From the NCBI RefSeq assembly GCF_002953255.1, contig NZ_CP026498.1, positions 5,347,888 to 5,411,887 of the forward strand: a DNA stretch of 64,000 nt. The letters run 5' to 3'. This document shows, piece by piece, positions 1 through 7,596 of this stretch (position 1 is its first letter; each line of letters starts with the position of its first letter). The notes beneath the pieces are model-generated. The model had not been told where the DNA came from. It worked only from the letters and a program-made list of their open reading frames with translations, and did not search any database. The position numbers were made by a program, and so were the translations under genes. This DNA comes from Streptomyces sp. CB01881 (lineage in GTDB: Bacteria; Actinomycetota; Actinomycetes; Streptomycetales; Streptomycetaceae).

Positions 1-237
1 CCCTCACCTCCCAGCCGGATCTTCGAGGGTGGCGAGGTCAACCAGACCGTCGTCGAGATGGAGCGCGGCTTCCTCTTCCTGATGGCCATAAGTGACGGTT
101 CCGCCCTCGCCGTACTCGCCTCGCCGGACTCCGACATCGGCCTGGTCGGCTACGAGATGGCCCTCCTCGTCGACCGCGCCGGCGCCGTCCTCACCCCCGC
201 ACTCCGCGCAGAACTCCAGGGCAGTCTCCTGCACTGA
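1..237 (+). CDS. cvnB: Roadblock/LC7-domain protein, 3' part (conservon CvnB)
   Basis: This is the C-terminal 78 residues of a gene that begins before the window. The frame is open from base 1 and ends at TGA 235-237. The visible sequence contains the strand-helix pattern of a Roadblock/LC7 domain (FLFLMAISDGSALAVLAS, then GLVGYEMALLVDRAG near the end). In cvn operons this small protein sits between a sensor-kinase-like CvnA and the DUF742 protein CvnC, and is thought to act on the GTPase CvnD. The two genes that follow are exactly CvnC and CvnD, which makes the assignment firm although most of the gene is missing. Confidence 0.85.
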   Translation, partial: PSPPSRIFEGGEVNQTVVEMERGFLFLMAISDGSALAVLASPDSDIGLVGYEMALLVDRAGAVLTPALRAELQGSLLH

Positions 238-398
238 CGGTTCGTCGGATACCGTCCTGGTATTCGAAGCACCTCCACGACCGTCCCGGGCCCGCTTCGG
301 CGGGCTCGGGTTCGGACGTTGTACGGCCTTCGCAACACCGGCTGGGGACTCGTGCCCGAGCTCGCACCGCACCGCCGCACCTTGTGAGGAGAGGAACC

Positions 399-1103
399 GT
401 GACACCGCCCGACGACCGCAGCGGCCAGTACGGCGTTCCGTACCCTGGCACGGGCCATGACGCCTTCGGAGCACCCGGCGTCGTCGGCCACGGTCAGCAG
501 TACGACCGCCCGCACGGCCAGCAGTACGGCCAGCAGCAGTACGGCCAGCCCCAGCACCAGTACGGTCCGGGGCAGGGCCAGTACGGCCAGTACTCCCAGC
601 CGCAACCCTCGTACGACGCGCCGCCGGCCGGATACCCGGCCCAGGACGGCCACCTGCCCGGCCGGCACTCCGGTCACGGCGTCCCCGACCAGAGCCCCGA
701 CCCCGGCTACGCGCCGGCCGAGGATCCCGGGCACGTCGAGGAGTTCGAGGACGACCACGACTCGGGCCCGCTGATCCGGCCGTTCGCGATGACCGGCGGG
801 CGGACCCGCCCGCGCTACGAACTGGCGCTGGAGGCACTCGTCTCCGCCAGTGTCGACCCGCAGCGCCTGGCCACCCTGCTCCCCGAGCACCAGCGGATCT
901 GCACCCTCTGCACCGAGGTGAAGTCCGTCGCCGAGGTCTCGGCGCTGCTCTCCCTGCCCCTGGGAGTGGCCCGCATCCTCGTGGCCGACCTGGCCGAGGC
1001 CGGCCTGGTCGCCATCCACCAGCCCGCTTCCGGCGGCGAATCCGGAAACCAGCCCGACGTCACGCTGCTCGAAAGGGTCCTCAGTGGACTTCGCAAGCTC
1101 TAA
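399..1103 (+). CDS. cvnC: DUF742 protein (conservon CvnC) with Gln/Tyr-rich N-terminus
   Basis: This 234-residue protein has two parts. Residues 1 to about 125 are a low-complexity segment with repeated GQQYGQ/GQYGQ-like units. The C-terminal ~110 residues are a DUF742 domain beginning at LIRPFAMTGGRTRPRYEL and ending with LLERVLSGLRKL. DUF742 has a winged-helix-like core and is the third component of the cvn systems. GTG 399 is chosen because GAGGAGAGG lies just upstream. An in-frame GTG at 384 would place that ribosome site inside the gene. The 3' end overlaps cvnD by 20 bases, so the two are probably translationally coupled. The repeat-rich N-terminus is longer than the DUF742 core needs and may be a flexible tether. 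Confidence 0.88.
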   Translation: MTPPDDRSGQYGVPYPGTGHDAFGAPGVVGHGQQYDRPHGQQYGQQQYGQPQHQYGPGQGQYGQYSQPQPSYDAPPAGYPAQDGHLPGRHSGHGVPDQSPDPGYAPAEDPGHVEEFEDDHDSGPLIRPFAMTGGRTRPRYELALEALVSASVDPQRLATLLPEHQRICTLCTEVKSVAEVSALLSLPLGVARILVADLAEAGLVAIHQPASGGESGNQPDVTLLERVLSGLRKL

Positions 1104-1668
1104 CGCGGCCGCCCCCACCCGCGCCACCACCTCCGCGAAGATCGTCGTGGCCGGTGGCTTCGGCGTCGGCAAGACCACGCTCGTCGGCGCCGTCTCCGAG
1201 ATCAACCCGCTGCGCACCGAAGCCGTCATGACCTCCGCGTCCGCCGGCATCGACGACATCAGCCACGTCTCCGGCAAGACGACCACCACCGTCGCCATGG
1301 ACTTCGGCCGCATCACCCTCGACGAGGACCTGATCCTGTACCTGTTCGGCACCCCCGGACAGGACCGCTTCTGGTTCATGTGGGACGACCTCGTCCGCGG
1401 CGCCATCGGCGCCGTCGTCCTCGTCGACACCCGACGCCTCGCCGACTGCTTCCCCGCCCTCGACTACTTCGAGAACAGCGGCCTGCCCTTCGTCGTCGCC
1501 CTCAACGGCTTCGACGGACACCAGCCCCACACCGCCGACGAGGTCCGCGAAGCCCTCCAACTCGGCCCCGACACCCCGGTCGTCACCCTGGACGCCCGAC
1601 GCCGTGACAGCGCCAAGAGCGCCCTCATCACGCTCGTCGAGCACGCCCTCCTCGCCCGCCTGCGCTAG
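1084..1668 (+). CDS. cvnD: Ras-like GTP-binding protein (conservon CvnD)
   Basis: A 194-residue ATP/GTP-binding protein and the last gene of the conservon. The P-loop is GGFGVGKTT at about residues 22-30. A switch-II-like segment FGTPGQDRFWFMW follows near residues 90-100, and a NKxD-like position is replaced by ALNGFDG near residue 140. The MglA/SRPRB-like fold is expected. CvnD GTPases work with the Roadblock protein and the CvnA sensor at the membrane and affect development and secondary metabolism in Streptomyces. The start GTG 1084 lies within the end of cvnC. A stem-loop after the stop closes the operon. Confidence 0.9.
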   Translation: MDFASSNAAAPTRATTSAKIVVAGGFGVGKTTLVGAVSEINPLRTEAVMTSASAGIDDISHVSGKTTTTVAMDFGRITLDEDLILYLFGTPGQDRFWFMWDDLVRGAIGAVVLVDTRRLADCFPALDYFENSGLPFVVALNGFDGHQPHTADEVREALQLGPDTPVVTLDARRRDSAKSALITLVEHALLARLR

Positions 1669-1690
1669 GAGGGCCGACGGACGAACGGTG

Positions 1691-1724
1691 CGGCCCACGG
1701 ACCCCTGGGGGAGTCCGTGGGCCG
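1691..1724. terminator. Bidirectional hairpin between cvnD and cimA
   Basis: A 12-base perfect inverted repeat (CGGCCCACGGAC / GTCCGTGGGCCG) with a 10-base loop sits between the convergent cvnD and cimA stops. It has no U-tract, as is common for GC-rich actinomycete terminators. Confidence 0.6.
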
Positions 1725-1734
1725 TGGGCGTGCG

Positions 1735-1766
1735 CCCGTTCCGCGGGGCGCCCGTTCCGCGGGGCG
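1735..1766. repeat. Tandem 16-bp direct repeat
   Basis: Two exact head-to-tail copies of CCCGTTCCGCGGGGCG follow the cvnD/cimA terminator, and related GGGCGCCC units continue to about 1790. It lies in the short convergent intergenic space and carries no gene. Confidence 0.7.
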
Positions 1767-1799
1767 CCCGCCGGGTGTGGGGCGCCCGCCCGGTGCCCG

Positions 1800-3419
1800 T
1801 TACTCGGTGGGCTCCAGGCCCGCGCGGATCAGGCCGTAGGTGTAGGCGTCCTCCAGGGCCAGCCAGGAGGCGGCGACCACGTTGTCCGCCACCCCGACGG
1901 TGGACCAGCCGGCCGTGCCGTCGCTGGTCTCGATCAGCACCCGGGTCTTGGAGCCGGTGCCGTGCTGGCCCTCCAGGATGCGGACCTTGTAGTCCACCAG
2001 CTCCAGCCTGCCCAGCTGCGGGTAGATCCCGTCCAGCGCGGTGCGCAGCGCCTTGTCCAGCGCGTCGACCGGGCCGTTGCCCTCGCCGGTGGCGATCCTC
2101 CGCTCGCCCTTGGCCGAGAGCTTCACCGTCGCCTCGTTGCCCGAGAAGCCGTTGGGGCCCTGCTCGCTGATGGTCCGCCAGGACTCCAGCGTGTAGAAGC
2201 GCTCGCGGCTGCCGCGCACCTCGTCACGGAGCAGCAGCTCGAAGGAGGCGTCGGCGGACTCGTAGGTGTAGCCGAGGTTCTCCTGCTCCTTGACCCTGGC
2301 GACCACCCGGCCGGCGAGGTCCCGGTCGGTGGAGAGGTCGTAGCCCAGCTCCTTGCCCTTGAGCTCGACCGAGGCGCGGCCGGCCATGTCGGAGACCAGC
2401 ATCCGCATGGTGTTGCCGACCGTCTCCGGGTCGATGTGCTGGTAGAGGTCCGGGTCGACCTTGATCGCGGAGGCGTGCAGGCCCGCCTTGTGGGCGAAGG
2501 CGGAGAAGCCGACGTAGGGCTGGTGGGTGGAGGGCGCCAGGTTGACGACCTCGGCGATGGCGTGCGAGATCCGGGTCATCTCGGCCAGGCTGCCGGGCGG
2601 CAGCACCCGGCGGTCGTACTTGATCTCCAGCGCGCCGACCACCGGGAACAGGTTGGCGTTGCCGACCCGCTCGCCGTAGCCGTTGGCGGTGCACTGGACG
2701 TGGGTGGCGCCCGCGTCCACCGCGGCCAGGGTGTTGGCCACCGCGCAGCCGGTGTCGTCCTGGGCGTGGATGCCGATCCGCGCGCCGGGCTTGTAGGTGT
2801 GGCAGTCCCGGAGGACGTCGGCGACGGTGTCGCGGACGCCGGCCGGCAGCATCCCCCCGTTGGTGTCGCAGAGCACCACCACGTCGGCGCCGGCCTCGTG
2901 CGCGGCGCGGACCACCGCGAGGGCGTACGCGCGGTTGGCCTTGTAGCCGTCGAAGAAGTGCTCGCAGTCGATGAAGACCCGACGGCCCTGGGCGCGCAGG
3001 TACGCCACGCTGTCCCGGACCATCTCCAGGTTCTCGTCCAGGGTGGTGCGCAGGGCCAGCTCGACGTGCCGGTCGTGGGCCTTGGCGACCAGGGTGACGA
3101 CGGGCGCCCCCGAGGTGACCAGGGCGGCCAGCTGCGGGTCCTCGGCGGCCTTGCCACCGGCCCGGCGGGTGGCGCCGAAGGCGACCAGCCGGGCGTTCCT
3201 GAGGTCCAGCTCGGCGGCGGCCCTGGCGAAGAACTCGGTGTCGCGCGGGTTGGCGCCCGGCCAGCCGCCTTCGATGAAACCGACGCCGAACTCGTCCAGG
3301 TGCCGGGCGATCGCCAGCTTGTCGGCCACCGTGAGGTTGATGCCCTCCCGCTGCGCGCCGTCGCGCAGGGTGGTGTCGAAGACGTGGAAGCTGTCGTCGG
3401 TGCGGCTGGCCTCGGCCAT
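1800..3419 (-). CDS. cimA: Citramalate synthase / isopropylmalate-synthase family
   Basis: A 539-residue protein. The N-terminal TIM-barrel carries FDTTLRDGAQREG (metal-binding Asp at residue 15), and a C-terminal LeuA-type regulatory domain follows. This family condenses acetyl-CoA with a 2-oxoacid. CimA-type members use pyruvate to make (R)-citramalate, a threonine-independent entry to isoleucine. The motif usually written HxH reads H-A-Q here (His218, Gln220), so the second metal-binding His is Gln. The start ATG 3419 has AAGGAG upstream. A leader peptide and intrinsic terminator lie in the 260 bases before it. Homocitrate or isopropylmalate synthase activity cannot be fully excluded by reading alone. 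Confidence 0.85.
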   Translation of the reverse strand: MAEASRTDDSFHVFDTTLRDGAQREGINLTVADKLAIARHLDEFGVGFIEGGWPGANPRDTEFFARAAAELDLRNARLVAFGATRRAGGKAAEDPQLAALVTSGAPVVTLVAKAHDRHVELALRTTLDENLEMVRDSVAYLRAQGRRVFIDCEHFFDGYKANRAYALAVVRAAHEAGADVVVLCDTNGGMLPAGVRDTVADVLRDCHTYKPGARIGIHAQDDTGCAVANTLAAVDAGATHVQCTANGYGERVGNANLFPVVGALEIKYDRRVLPPGSLAEMTRISHAIAEVVNLAPSTHQPYVGFSAFAHKAGLHASAIKVDPDLYQHIDPETVGNTMRMLVSDMAGRASVELKGKELGYDLSTDRDLAGRVVARVKEQENLGYTYESADASFELLLRDEVRGSRERFYTLESWRTISEQGPNGFSGNEATVKLSAKGERRIATGEGNGPVDALDKALRTALDGIYPQLGRLELVDYKVRILEGQHGTGSKTRVLIETSDGTAGWSTVGVADNVVAASWLALEDAYTYGLIRAGLEPTE

Positions 3420-3551
3420 GGGGACTCCTTGTGTCGAGTCGGGTGGTGCTCTGCCGGTTTCGGGGACCCGGCTCCACTGTCCAGCATCCCGCGCGCACCC
3501 GGTGTCCCTCGGCCCCTTGTGGGGGCTCCGGCCGGTCCGGGGCAAAACAAA

Positions 3552-3577
3552 AGACCCCTCGCGGGTGCGAGAGGTCT
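3552..3577 (-). terminator. Attenuator terminator in the cimA leader
   Basis: On the minus strand an 11-bp stem (AGACCTCTCGC / GCGAGGGGTCT, one G-U pair) with a short ACCC loop is followed directly by TTTTGTTTT. It lies 54 bases after the stop of the leader peptide and about 130 bases before the cimA start, so it can only act inside the cimA leader transcript. Confidence 0.75.
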
Positions 3578-3630
3578 GCGCGCGGGTCTGGACGCTGGTG
3601 GTCGCTCCGCATCGGGTGGTGCGGGAGCGG

Positions 3631-3681
3631 TCACTGCGGACCGGCGCGCCTGCTGCTAATAATCAGCGAAAGCGAGGACAC
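3631..3681 (-). CDS. Putative cimA leader peptide (16 aa)
   Basis: A short frame from GTG 3681 to TGA 3631 encodes MSSLSLIISSRRAGPQ, with two Leu and two adjacent Ile codons. It is followed by a terminator-type hairpin before cimA. The arrangement is the same as at ilvB, where the leader peptide is clearer. Starvation for charged branched-chain tRNA would stall the ribosome at the Leu/Ile codons and prevent terminator formation. The ribosome site is weak, and an overlapping GTG frame starting a little upstream encodes an unremarkable 13-mer, so the exact peptide is less certain than the presence of an attenuator. Confidence 0.5.
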   Translation of the reverse strand: MSSLSLIISSRRAGPQ

Positions 3682-3740
3682 GCTCGCAGTCTGGCACACC
3701 GGTCCGGGATCCGGCCGCGGCGTCTCGGGATGCGGGACGC

Positions 3741-4310
3741 CTACTCGACGAGCTCGGCCGTGTCGAGCGTGAAGCCGAACGGCTCGGGGAGGCCCAAGGA
3801 GTCGCCGATCGGGACCACCGTGGTGGTGGTGTAGTCGCCGCGCGCGGGAACGCTGTGCAGAACGACCTGGTTCCTCTCGCGGTCGATCAACAGGTAGAGC
3901 GGGATCTCCGCGGCGGCATAGCCCTTGCGTTTGTCGATGCGATCCGTGTTCGGCCGACTGGAGGTGACCTCCAGGACCATCAGGACCCCCTCGGGCTTGG
4001 ACCAGGATCCACGCCCGATCATCGCCCCACGAGTGGTGAACGTACCGTCCGGGATGAACCGCCCGGTGGGAACGATCAGCCCCTTGCCGGCCGCGAAGTC
4101 CAGGCCTTTGGGTGCCTGGCGGGCCACCTGCCAGCTGAGCCGACCGGTCAGCGTCTCGTGTTCACCGTCCGGCGGTGGGGTCACGACGATCTCCCCCTCG
4201 ATGAGCTCGGCCTTGAAGCCTTCACGCAGCTCCAAGGCGAGGAAGGCCTCCAGCAGGCTCTTGCCCTCGTCACCCGAAGTCGCTGCGATCCCATGCGTCA
4301 ACGCGGTCAC
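3741..4310 (-). CDS. Uma2-family endonuclease-like protein
   Basis: A 189-residue member of the Uma2/DUF820 family (PD-(D/E)XK fold), which is greatly expanded in actinomycetes and cyanobacteria and whose cellular role is mostly unknown. Likely active-site residues are visible in RFIPDGTF, LVLEVTSSRPNTDRIDKRKGY and the YLLIDRE strand. GTG 4310 is chosen because AGGAGGGGCT precedes it at good spacing. It is one of three family members in this window and shares the PLYLxxDxxxQ/NxVxLxS stretch and the terminal PEPFGF motif with the one at 43092-43649. It lies between ilvE and cimA with no obvious link to amino-acid synthesis. Confidence 0.8.
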   Translation of the reverse strand: MTALTHGIAATSGDEGKSLLEAFLALELREGFKAELIEGEIVVTPPPDGEHETLTGRLSWQVARQAPKGLDFAAGKGLIVPTGRFIPDGTFTTRGAMIGRGSWSKPEGVLMVLEVTSSRPNTDRIDKRKGYAAAEIPLYLLIDRERNQVVLHSVPARGDYTTTTVVPIGDSLGLPEPFGFTLDTAELVE

Positions 4311-4361
4311 AGCCCCTCCTTCTGGTCCACACGGCTCAACGAGCGGAACTCTCCGAGATTA

Positions 4362-4401
4362 CGCGGCCGGGCGCCCCGCCGTCGCGGGGCGCCCGGCCGC
4401 G
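4362..4401 (-). terminator. ilvE terminator hairpin
   Basis: An 18-base perfect inverted repeat with a 4-base loop (CGTC) starts 12 bases beyond the ilvE stop. It is the strongest hairpin in this part of the window and also shields the Uma2 gene downstream from read-through. Confidence 0.75.
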
Positions 4402-4413
4402 GTGCTCGCGCGA

Positions 4414-5526
4414 TCAGACGATCTTGTGCAGCCAGCCGTGCGTGTCGGGGGCCTGGCCGCCCTGGATGGCCAGCAGGGACTTGCGCAGCTCCATGGTGAT
4501 CGGGCCGGGCTCGCCGGTGCCGACCGTCCAGTCGCCGCCGGCCGACTTGACCGAGCCGACCGGGGTGATCACGGCGGCGGTGCCGCAGGCGAACACCTCG
4601 GTGAGGGTGCCGTCGGCGTTGCCCTGCTTCCACTCCTCGGTGGAGATCTTCCGCTCCTCGACGGCGTAGCCGAGGTCGGCGGCGAGCTGGAGCAGCGAGT
4701 CGCGGGTGATGCCGGGCAGCAGCGCGCCGGAGAGCTCGGGGGTGACGATCTTCGCGTCCTTGCCCTCGCCGAAGACGAAGTACAGGTTCATGCCGCCCAT
4801 CTCCTCGATCCACCGGTGCTCGGCGGCGTCGAGCCAGACGACCTGGTCGCAGCCCTTGGCGGCGGCCTCGGCCTGGGCGACCAGGGACGCGGCGTAGTTG
4901 CCGGCGCACTTGGCGGCACCGGTGCCGCCCGGCGCGGCGCGGACGTAGTCCTCGGAGAGCCAGACCGAGACCGGCTTGACGCCACCGGGGAAGTAGGCGC
5001 CGGCCGGCGAGGCGATGATCATGAAGAGGTAGGAGTTGGCCGGTCGGACACCCAGGCCGACCTCGGTCGCGAACATGAACGGGCGCAGGTAGAGGCTCTG
5101 CTCCGGCTCGTTCGGGACCCAGGCCTGCTCCTGCTGGACCAGCAGCTCGACCGCCTCGACGAAGGTCTCGACCGGCAGCTCCGGCATCGCCAGGCGGCGG
5201 GCGGAGGCCTGGAAGCGGGTCGCGTTGGCCTCCGGGCGGAAGGTGGAGATCGAACCGTCGGCCTGGCGGTAGGCCTTGAGGCCCTCGAAGATCGCCTGGC
5301 CGTAGTGGAGCGTCATGTTCGCCGGGTCGATCTCCAGCGGCGCGTACGGCGTCAGCTGGGCGTCGTGCCAGCCCCGGCCCTCGGTCCAACGGATGGTGAC
5401 CATGTGGTCGGTGAAGACGCGTCCGAAGCCGGGGTTGGTCAGCCGGGCCTCGCGCTCCGCGTCGGACAGCGGCTGGGCGGAGGGCTTGAGGTCGAACGTG
5501 ATGGGCGCCTGGGTGGGCGTGCTCAT
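4414..5526 (-). CDS. ilvE: Branched-chain amino acid aminotransferase
   Basis: A 370-residue class-IV PLP aminotransferase, the usual length for IlvE. It catalyses the last step of Leu, Ile and Val synthesis and the first step of their breakdown. Diagnostic segments are [13 protein letters not shown] near the start, [10 protein letters not shown], the PLP-lysine region [12 protein letters not shown] (Lys206), [12 protein letters not shown] and [11 protein letters not shown]. The start ATG 5526 has AAGGAC upstream. It lies 238 bases downstream of leuB on the same strand, and the gap has its own inverted repeats, so it may have a separate promoter. Confidence 0.95.
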   Translation of the reverse strand: MSTPTQAPITFDLKPSAQPLSDAEREARLTNPGFGRVFTDHMVTIRWTEGRGWHDAQLTPYAPLEIDPANMTLHYGQAIFEGLKAYRQADGSISTFRPEANATRFQASARRLAMPELPVETFVEAVELLVQQEQAWVPNEPEQSLYLRPFMFATEVGLGVRPANSYLFMIIASPAGAYFPGGVKPVSVWLSEDYVRAAPGGTGAAKCAGNYAASLVAQAEAAAKGCDQVVWLDAAEHRWIEEMGGMNLYFVFGEGKDAKIVTPELSGALLPGITRDSLLQLAADLGYAVEERKISTEEWKQGNADGTLTEVFACGTAAVITPVGSVKSAGGDWTVGTGEPGPITMELRKSLLAIQGGQAPDTHGWLHKIV

Positions 5527-5764
5527 GGCTGTATGTCCTTCACCGTGGGGTTGGTCCGGGCCGCCTCCGCCGGGATTCGTTTCGGCGAACGAACGCACGA
5601 CGGCACGGCCCACTGTCGATACTCGCATCCAGAGGGCCGTGCCGAACAGTCGCGGGCTCCTTGGGGAGCTGCAAGCTGTGGTTATGCGGTCCGGCCCGTC
5701 GGGCCGGAACACGTTGTGTCGGTTCCGGCCGCCAAGCCGGAGACCGCTTCTCGGTTCCGGCCGC
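5527..5764 (-). other. leuB-ilvE intergenic region with inverted repeats
   Basis: No gene is seen in these 238 bases. An 11-base perfect inverted repeat CGGCACGGCCC / GGGCCGTGCCG lies at 5601-5611 and 5634-5644. Three related CCGG-rich units (GTTCCGGCCGC.. type) lie close to the leuB stop at about 5690-5765 and can fold into small stem-loops that probably end or trim the leuB transcript. No branched-chain-rich leader peptide was found here, unlike upstream of cimA and ilvB. Confidence 0.5.
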
Positions 5765-6802
5765 TCAGCCGGATACTCGGGCGGTGAGCGCGTCGCCGAC
5801 CTGCGAGGTCGTACGGGTGCCCGTCCGCTCGGCCAGGTCCGCGGCGACCGCGGCCTCGACCTTGGCGGCCTCGGCGGCGAAGCCGAGGTGGTCCAGCAGC
5901 ATGGCGACCGAGAGCACGGTGGCGGTCGGGTCGGCCTTGCCCTGGCCCGCGATGTCCGGCGCCGAGCCGTGCACGGGCTCGAACATCGACGGGAAGTCGC
6001 CGCTCGGGTTGATGTTGCCGCTGGCCGCCAGGCCGATGCCACCGGTGACGGCGGCGGCCAGGTCGGTCAGGATGTCGCCGAACAGGTTGTCGGTGACGAT
6101 CACGTCGAACCGCTCGGGCTGGGTGACGAAGAAGATGGTCGCCGCGTCGACGTGCAGGTAGTCGGTGGTGACCTCGGGGAACTCCCGGCCGACCTGCTCG
6201 AAGATCCGCGTCCACAGGTGGCCGGCGTGCACCAGCACGTTGTTCTTGTGGACGAGCGTGAGCTTCTTGCGCGGACGCGCCTGGGCCCGGCGGTAGGCGT
6301 CCCGGACGACCCGCTCGATGCCGTAGGCGGTGTTGAGGCTGACCTCGGTGGCCACCTCGTGCTCGGTACCGGTGCGCAGCGTGCCGCCGTTGCCGACGTA
6401 CGGGCCCTCGGTGCCCTCGCGGACGACCACGAAGTCGATGTCCGGCTCGCCGGCCAGCGGGGACTTCACGCCGGGGAAGAGACGGCCCGGGCGGAGGTTG
6501 ATGTGGTGGTCGAAGGCGAACCGCAGCTTCAGCAGCAGCCCGCGCTCCAGCACGCCGGACGGCACGCTCGGGTCGCCGATGGCGCCGAGCAGGATCGCGT
6601 CGTGGGCCTTCAGCTCCGCCAGCACGCTGTCCGGCAGCGTCTCGCCGGTGCGGTGGTAGCGCCGGGCGCCGAGGTCGTACTCGGTGGTCTCCAGCTTCAC
6701 GTCGGCGGGCAGCGCGGCGCCAAGGACCTTGAGGCCTTCGGCCACCACTTCCTGGCCGATGCCGTCACCGGGGACAACTGCGAGACGAATGGTGCGAGAC
6801 AT
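5765..6802 (-). CDS. leuB: 3-isopropylmalate dehydrogenase
   Basis: A 345-residue NAD-dependent decarboxylating dehydrogenase that converts 3-isopropylmalate to 2-oxoisocaproate in leucine synthesis. The start [19 protein letters not shown] is typical. [20 protein letters not shown] and [15 protein letters not shown] form the substrate region. [16 protein letters not shown] carries the metal-binding aspartates, and [17 protein letters not shown] the cofactor pocket. The length is right for the short actinobacterial LeuB class. It follows a Uma2 gene by 62 bases and precedes ilvE on the same strand. Confidence 0.95.
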   Translation of the reverse strand: MSRTIRLAVVPGDGIGQEVVAEGLKVLGAALPADVKLETTEYDLGARRYHRTGETLPDSVLAELKAHDAILLGAIGDPSVPSGVLERGLLLKLRFAFDHHINLRPGRLFPGVKSPLAGEPDIDFVVVREGTEGPYVGNGGTLRTGTEHEVATEVSLNTAYGIERVVRDAYRRAQARPRKKLTLVHKNNVLVHAGHLWTRIFEQVGREFPEVTTDYLHVDAATIFFVTQPERFDVIVTDNLFGDILTDLAAAVTGGIGLAASGNINPSGDFPSMFEPVHGSAPDIAGQGKADPTATVLSVAMLLDHLGFAAEAAKVEAAVAADLAERTGTRTTSQVGDALTARVSG

Positions 6803-6817
6803 GATCGGACCCTACTC

Positions 6818-6838
6818 CGGTGTCCCAGAGGCTGACAC
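6818..6838 (-). promoter_or_regulatory. Inverted repeat upstream of leuB, possible operator
   Basis: GGTGTC and GACACC are separated by nine bases and lie 16-36 bases before the leuB start, in the only non-coding sequence available for a leuB promoter. A further GTGTCC half-site follows at about 6843. The assignment rests on position and symmetry only. Confidence 0.3.
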
Positions 6839-6864
6839 CTCGTGTCCACTATCCGGACGAACGG

Positions 6865-7431
6865 TCAGGTCAGGTCGACGTCGACCGGGAACGGGCGTTC
6901 GAGCTTCAGCTGCTTGTGGTGGATGCCGGTCAGACCGTAGGACTGGGTGGCTGGGTCGAGCTCGTAGGTGTGGACGACCGGACGGCCCTCGTCGTCACCC
7001 TCGACGCGCCAGAAGTGGCGGACACCGGCTGCGGCGTACTTGCGCGGCTTCACCTGCCGGTCGCGCTCCCGGGACTCCTCGGACACGACCTCCACGGCGA
7101 GCAGGACGTCCTCGGCGTTGCAGTACGTCCCCTTGGGGCCGGTATCGGCGTGCTCGTCGACGACCAAGAGATCCGGTTCGGGACGATTCCGCAGGTTCAG
7201 CCTGACCGTCATCTCCCGCCACACCTCCCACCCCTCCGGAACAGCTGCCTCCAACGCCTGCTCCAGCCTGCGGAGCGTACGCATGTGGAAGAGCGTCTGC
7301 GGACTCACGAAGATCAGGCTCCCGTCGAGCAGTTCCGTATGCGGCGGGAGATCCGGCAGCCGGTCGAGATCCTCGGCGGTGTAGCCGCCGACCGGAGGGC
7401 GGAGCCAGTCGGGGTACGGCTCGGTGCTCAT
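6865..7431 (-). CDS. Uma2-family endonuclease-like protein
   Basis: A 188-residue Uma2/DUF820 protein. ELLDGSLIFVSPQTLFHMRTL is the usual N-terminal strand pair, and the PD-(D/E)XK core is EPDLLVVDEHA followed by LAVEVVSEESRERDRQVKPRKY. ATG 7431 is preferred because GGGAGGAATC precedes it. Longer in-frame starts have no ribosome site. It lies upstream of leuB on the same strand and is divergent from the membrane-protein gene. It is less similar to the other two family members in this window than they are to each other at the C-terminus. Function unknown. Confidence 0.82.
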   Translation of the reverse strand: MSTEPYPDWLRPPVGGYTAEDLDRLPDLPPHTELLDGSLIFVSPQTLFHMRTLRRLEQALEAAVPEGWEVWREMTVRLNLRNRPEPDLLVVDEHADTGPKGTYCNAEDVLLAVEVVSEESRERDRQVKPRKYAAAGVRHFWRVEGDDEGRPVVHTYELDPATQSYGLTGIHHKQLKLERPFPVDVDLT

Positions 7432-7596
7432 GATTCCTCCCATACAGCCACCCTGACGGACCATTTCAGGCTACTCGGCAGATCCTCCCGGGCGTCATTC
7501 CCACGAGGGAGCGCGTGCGACGCGCTCCACGCCGGGGGCGCGCTTATGCTCGCGGGCATCCGGTCCGGCATTCCTCGTAGAACGGGGCGTCTCACC

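Noticed and set aside
1962..3659. Long plus-strand frame opposite cimA
   Set aside because: It is antisense to a well-recognised gene and its translation has no protein-like features.
3552..3681. T-box riboswitch upstream of cimA or ilvB
   Set aside because: No T-box consensus or specifier loop was seen. The short peptides with branched-chain codons fit ribosome-mediated attenuation better.
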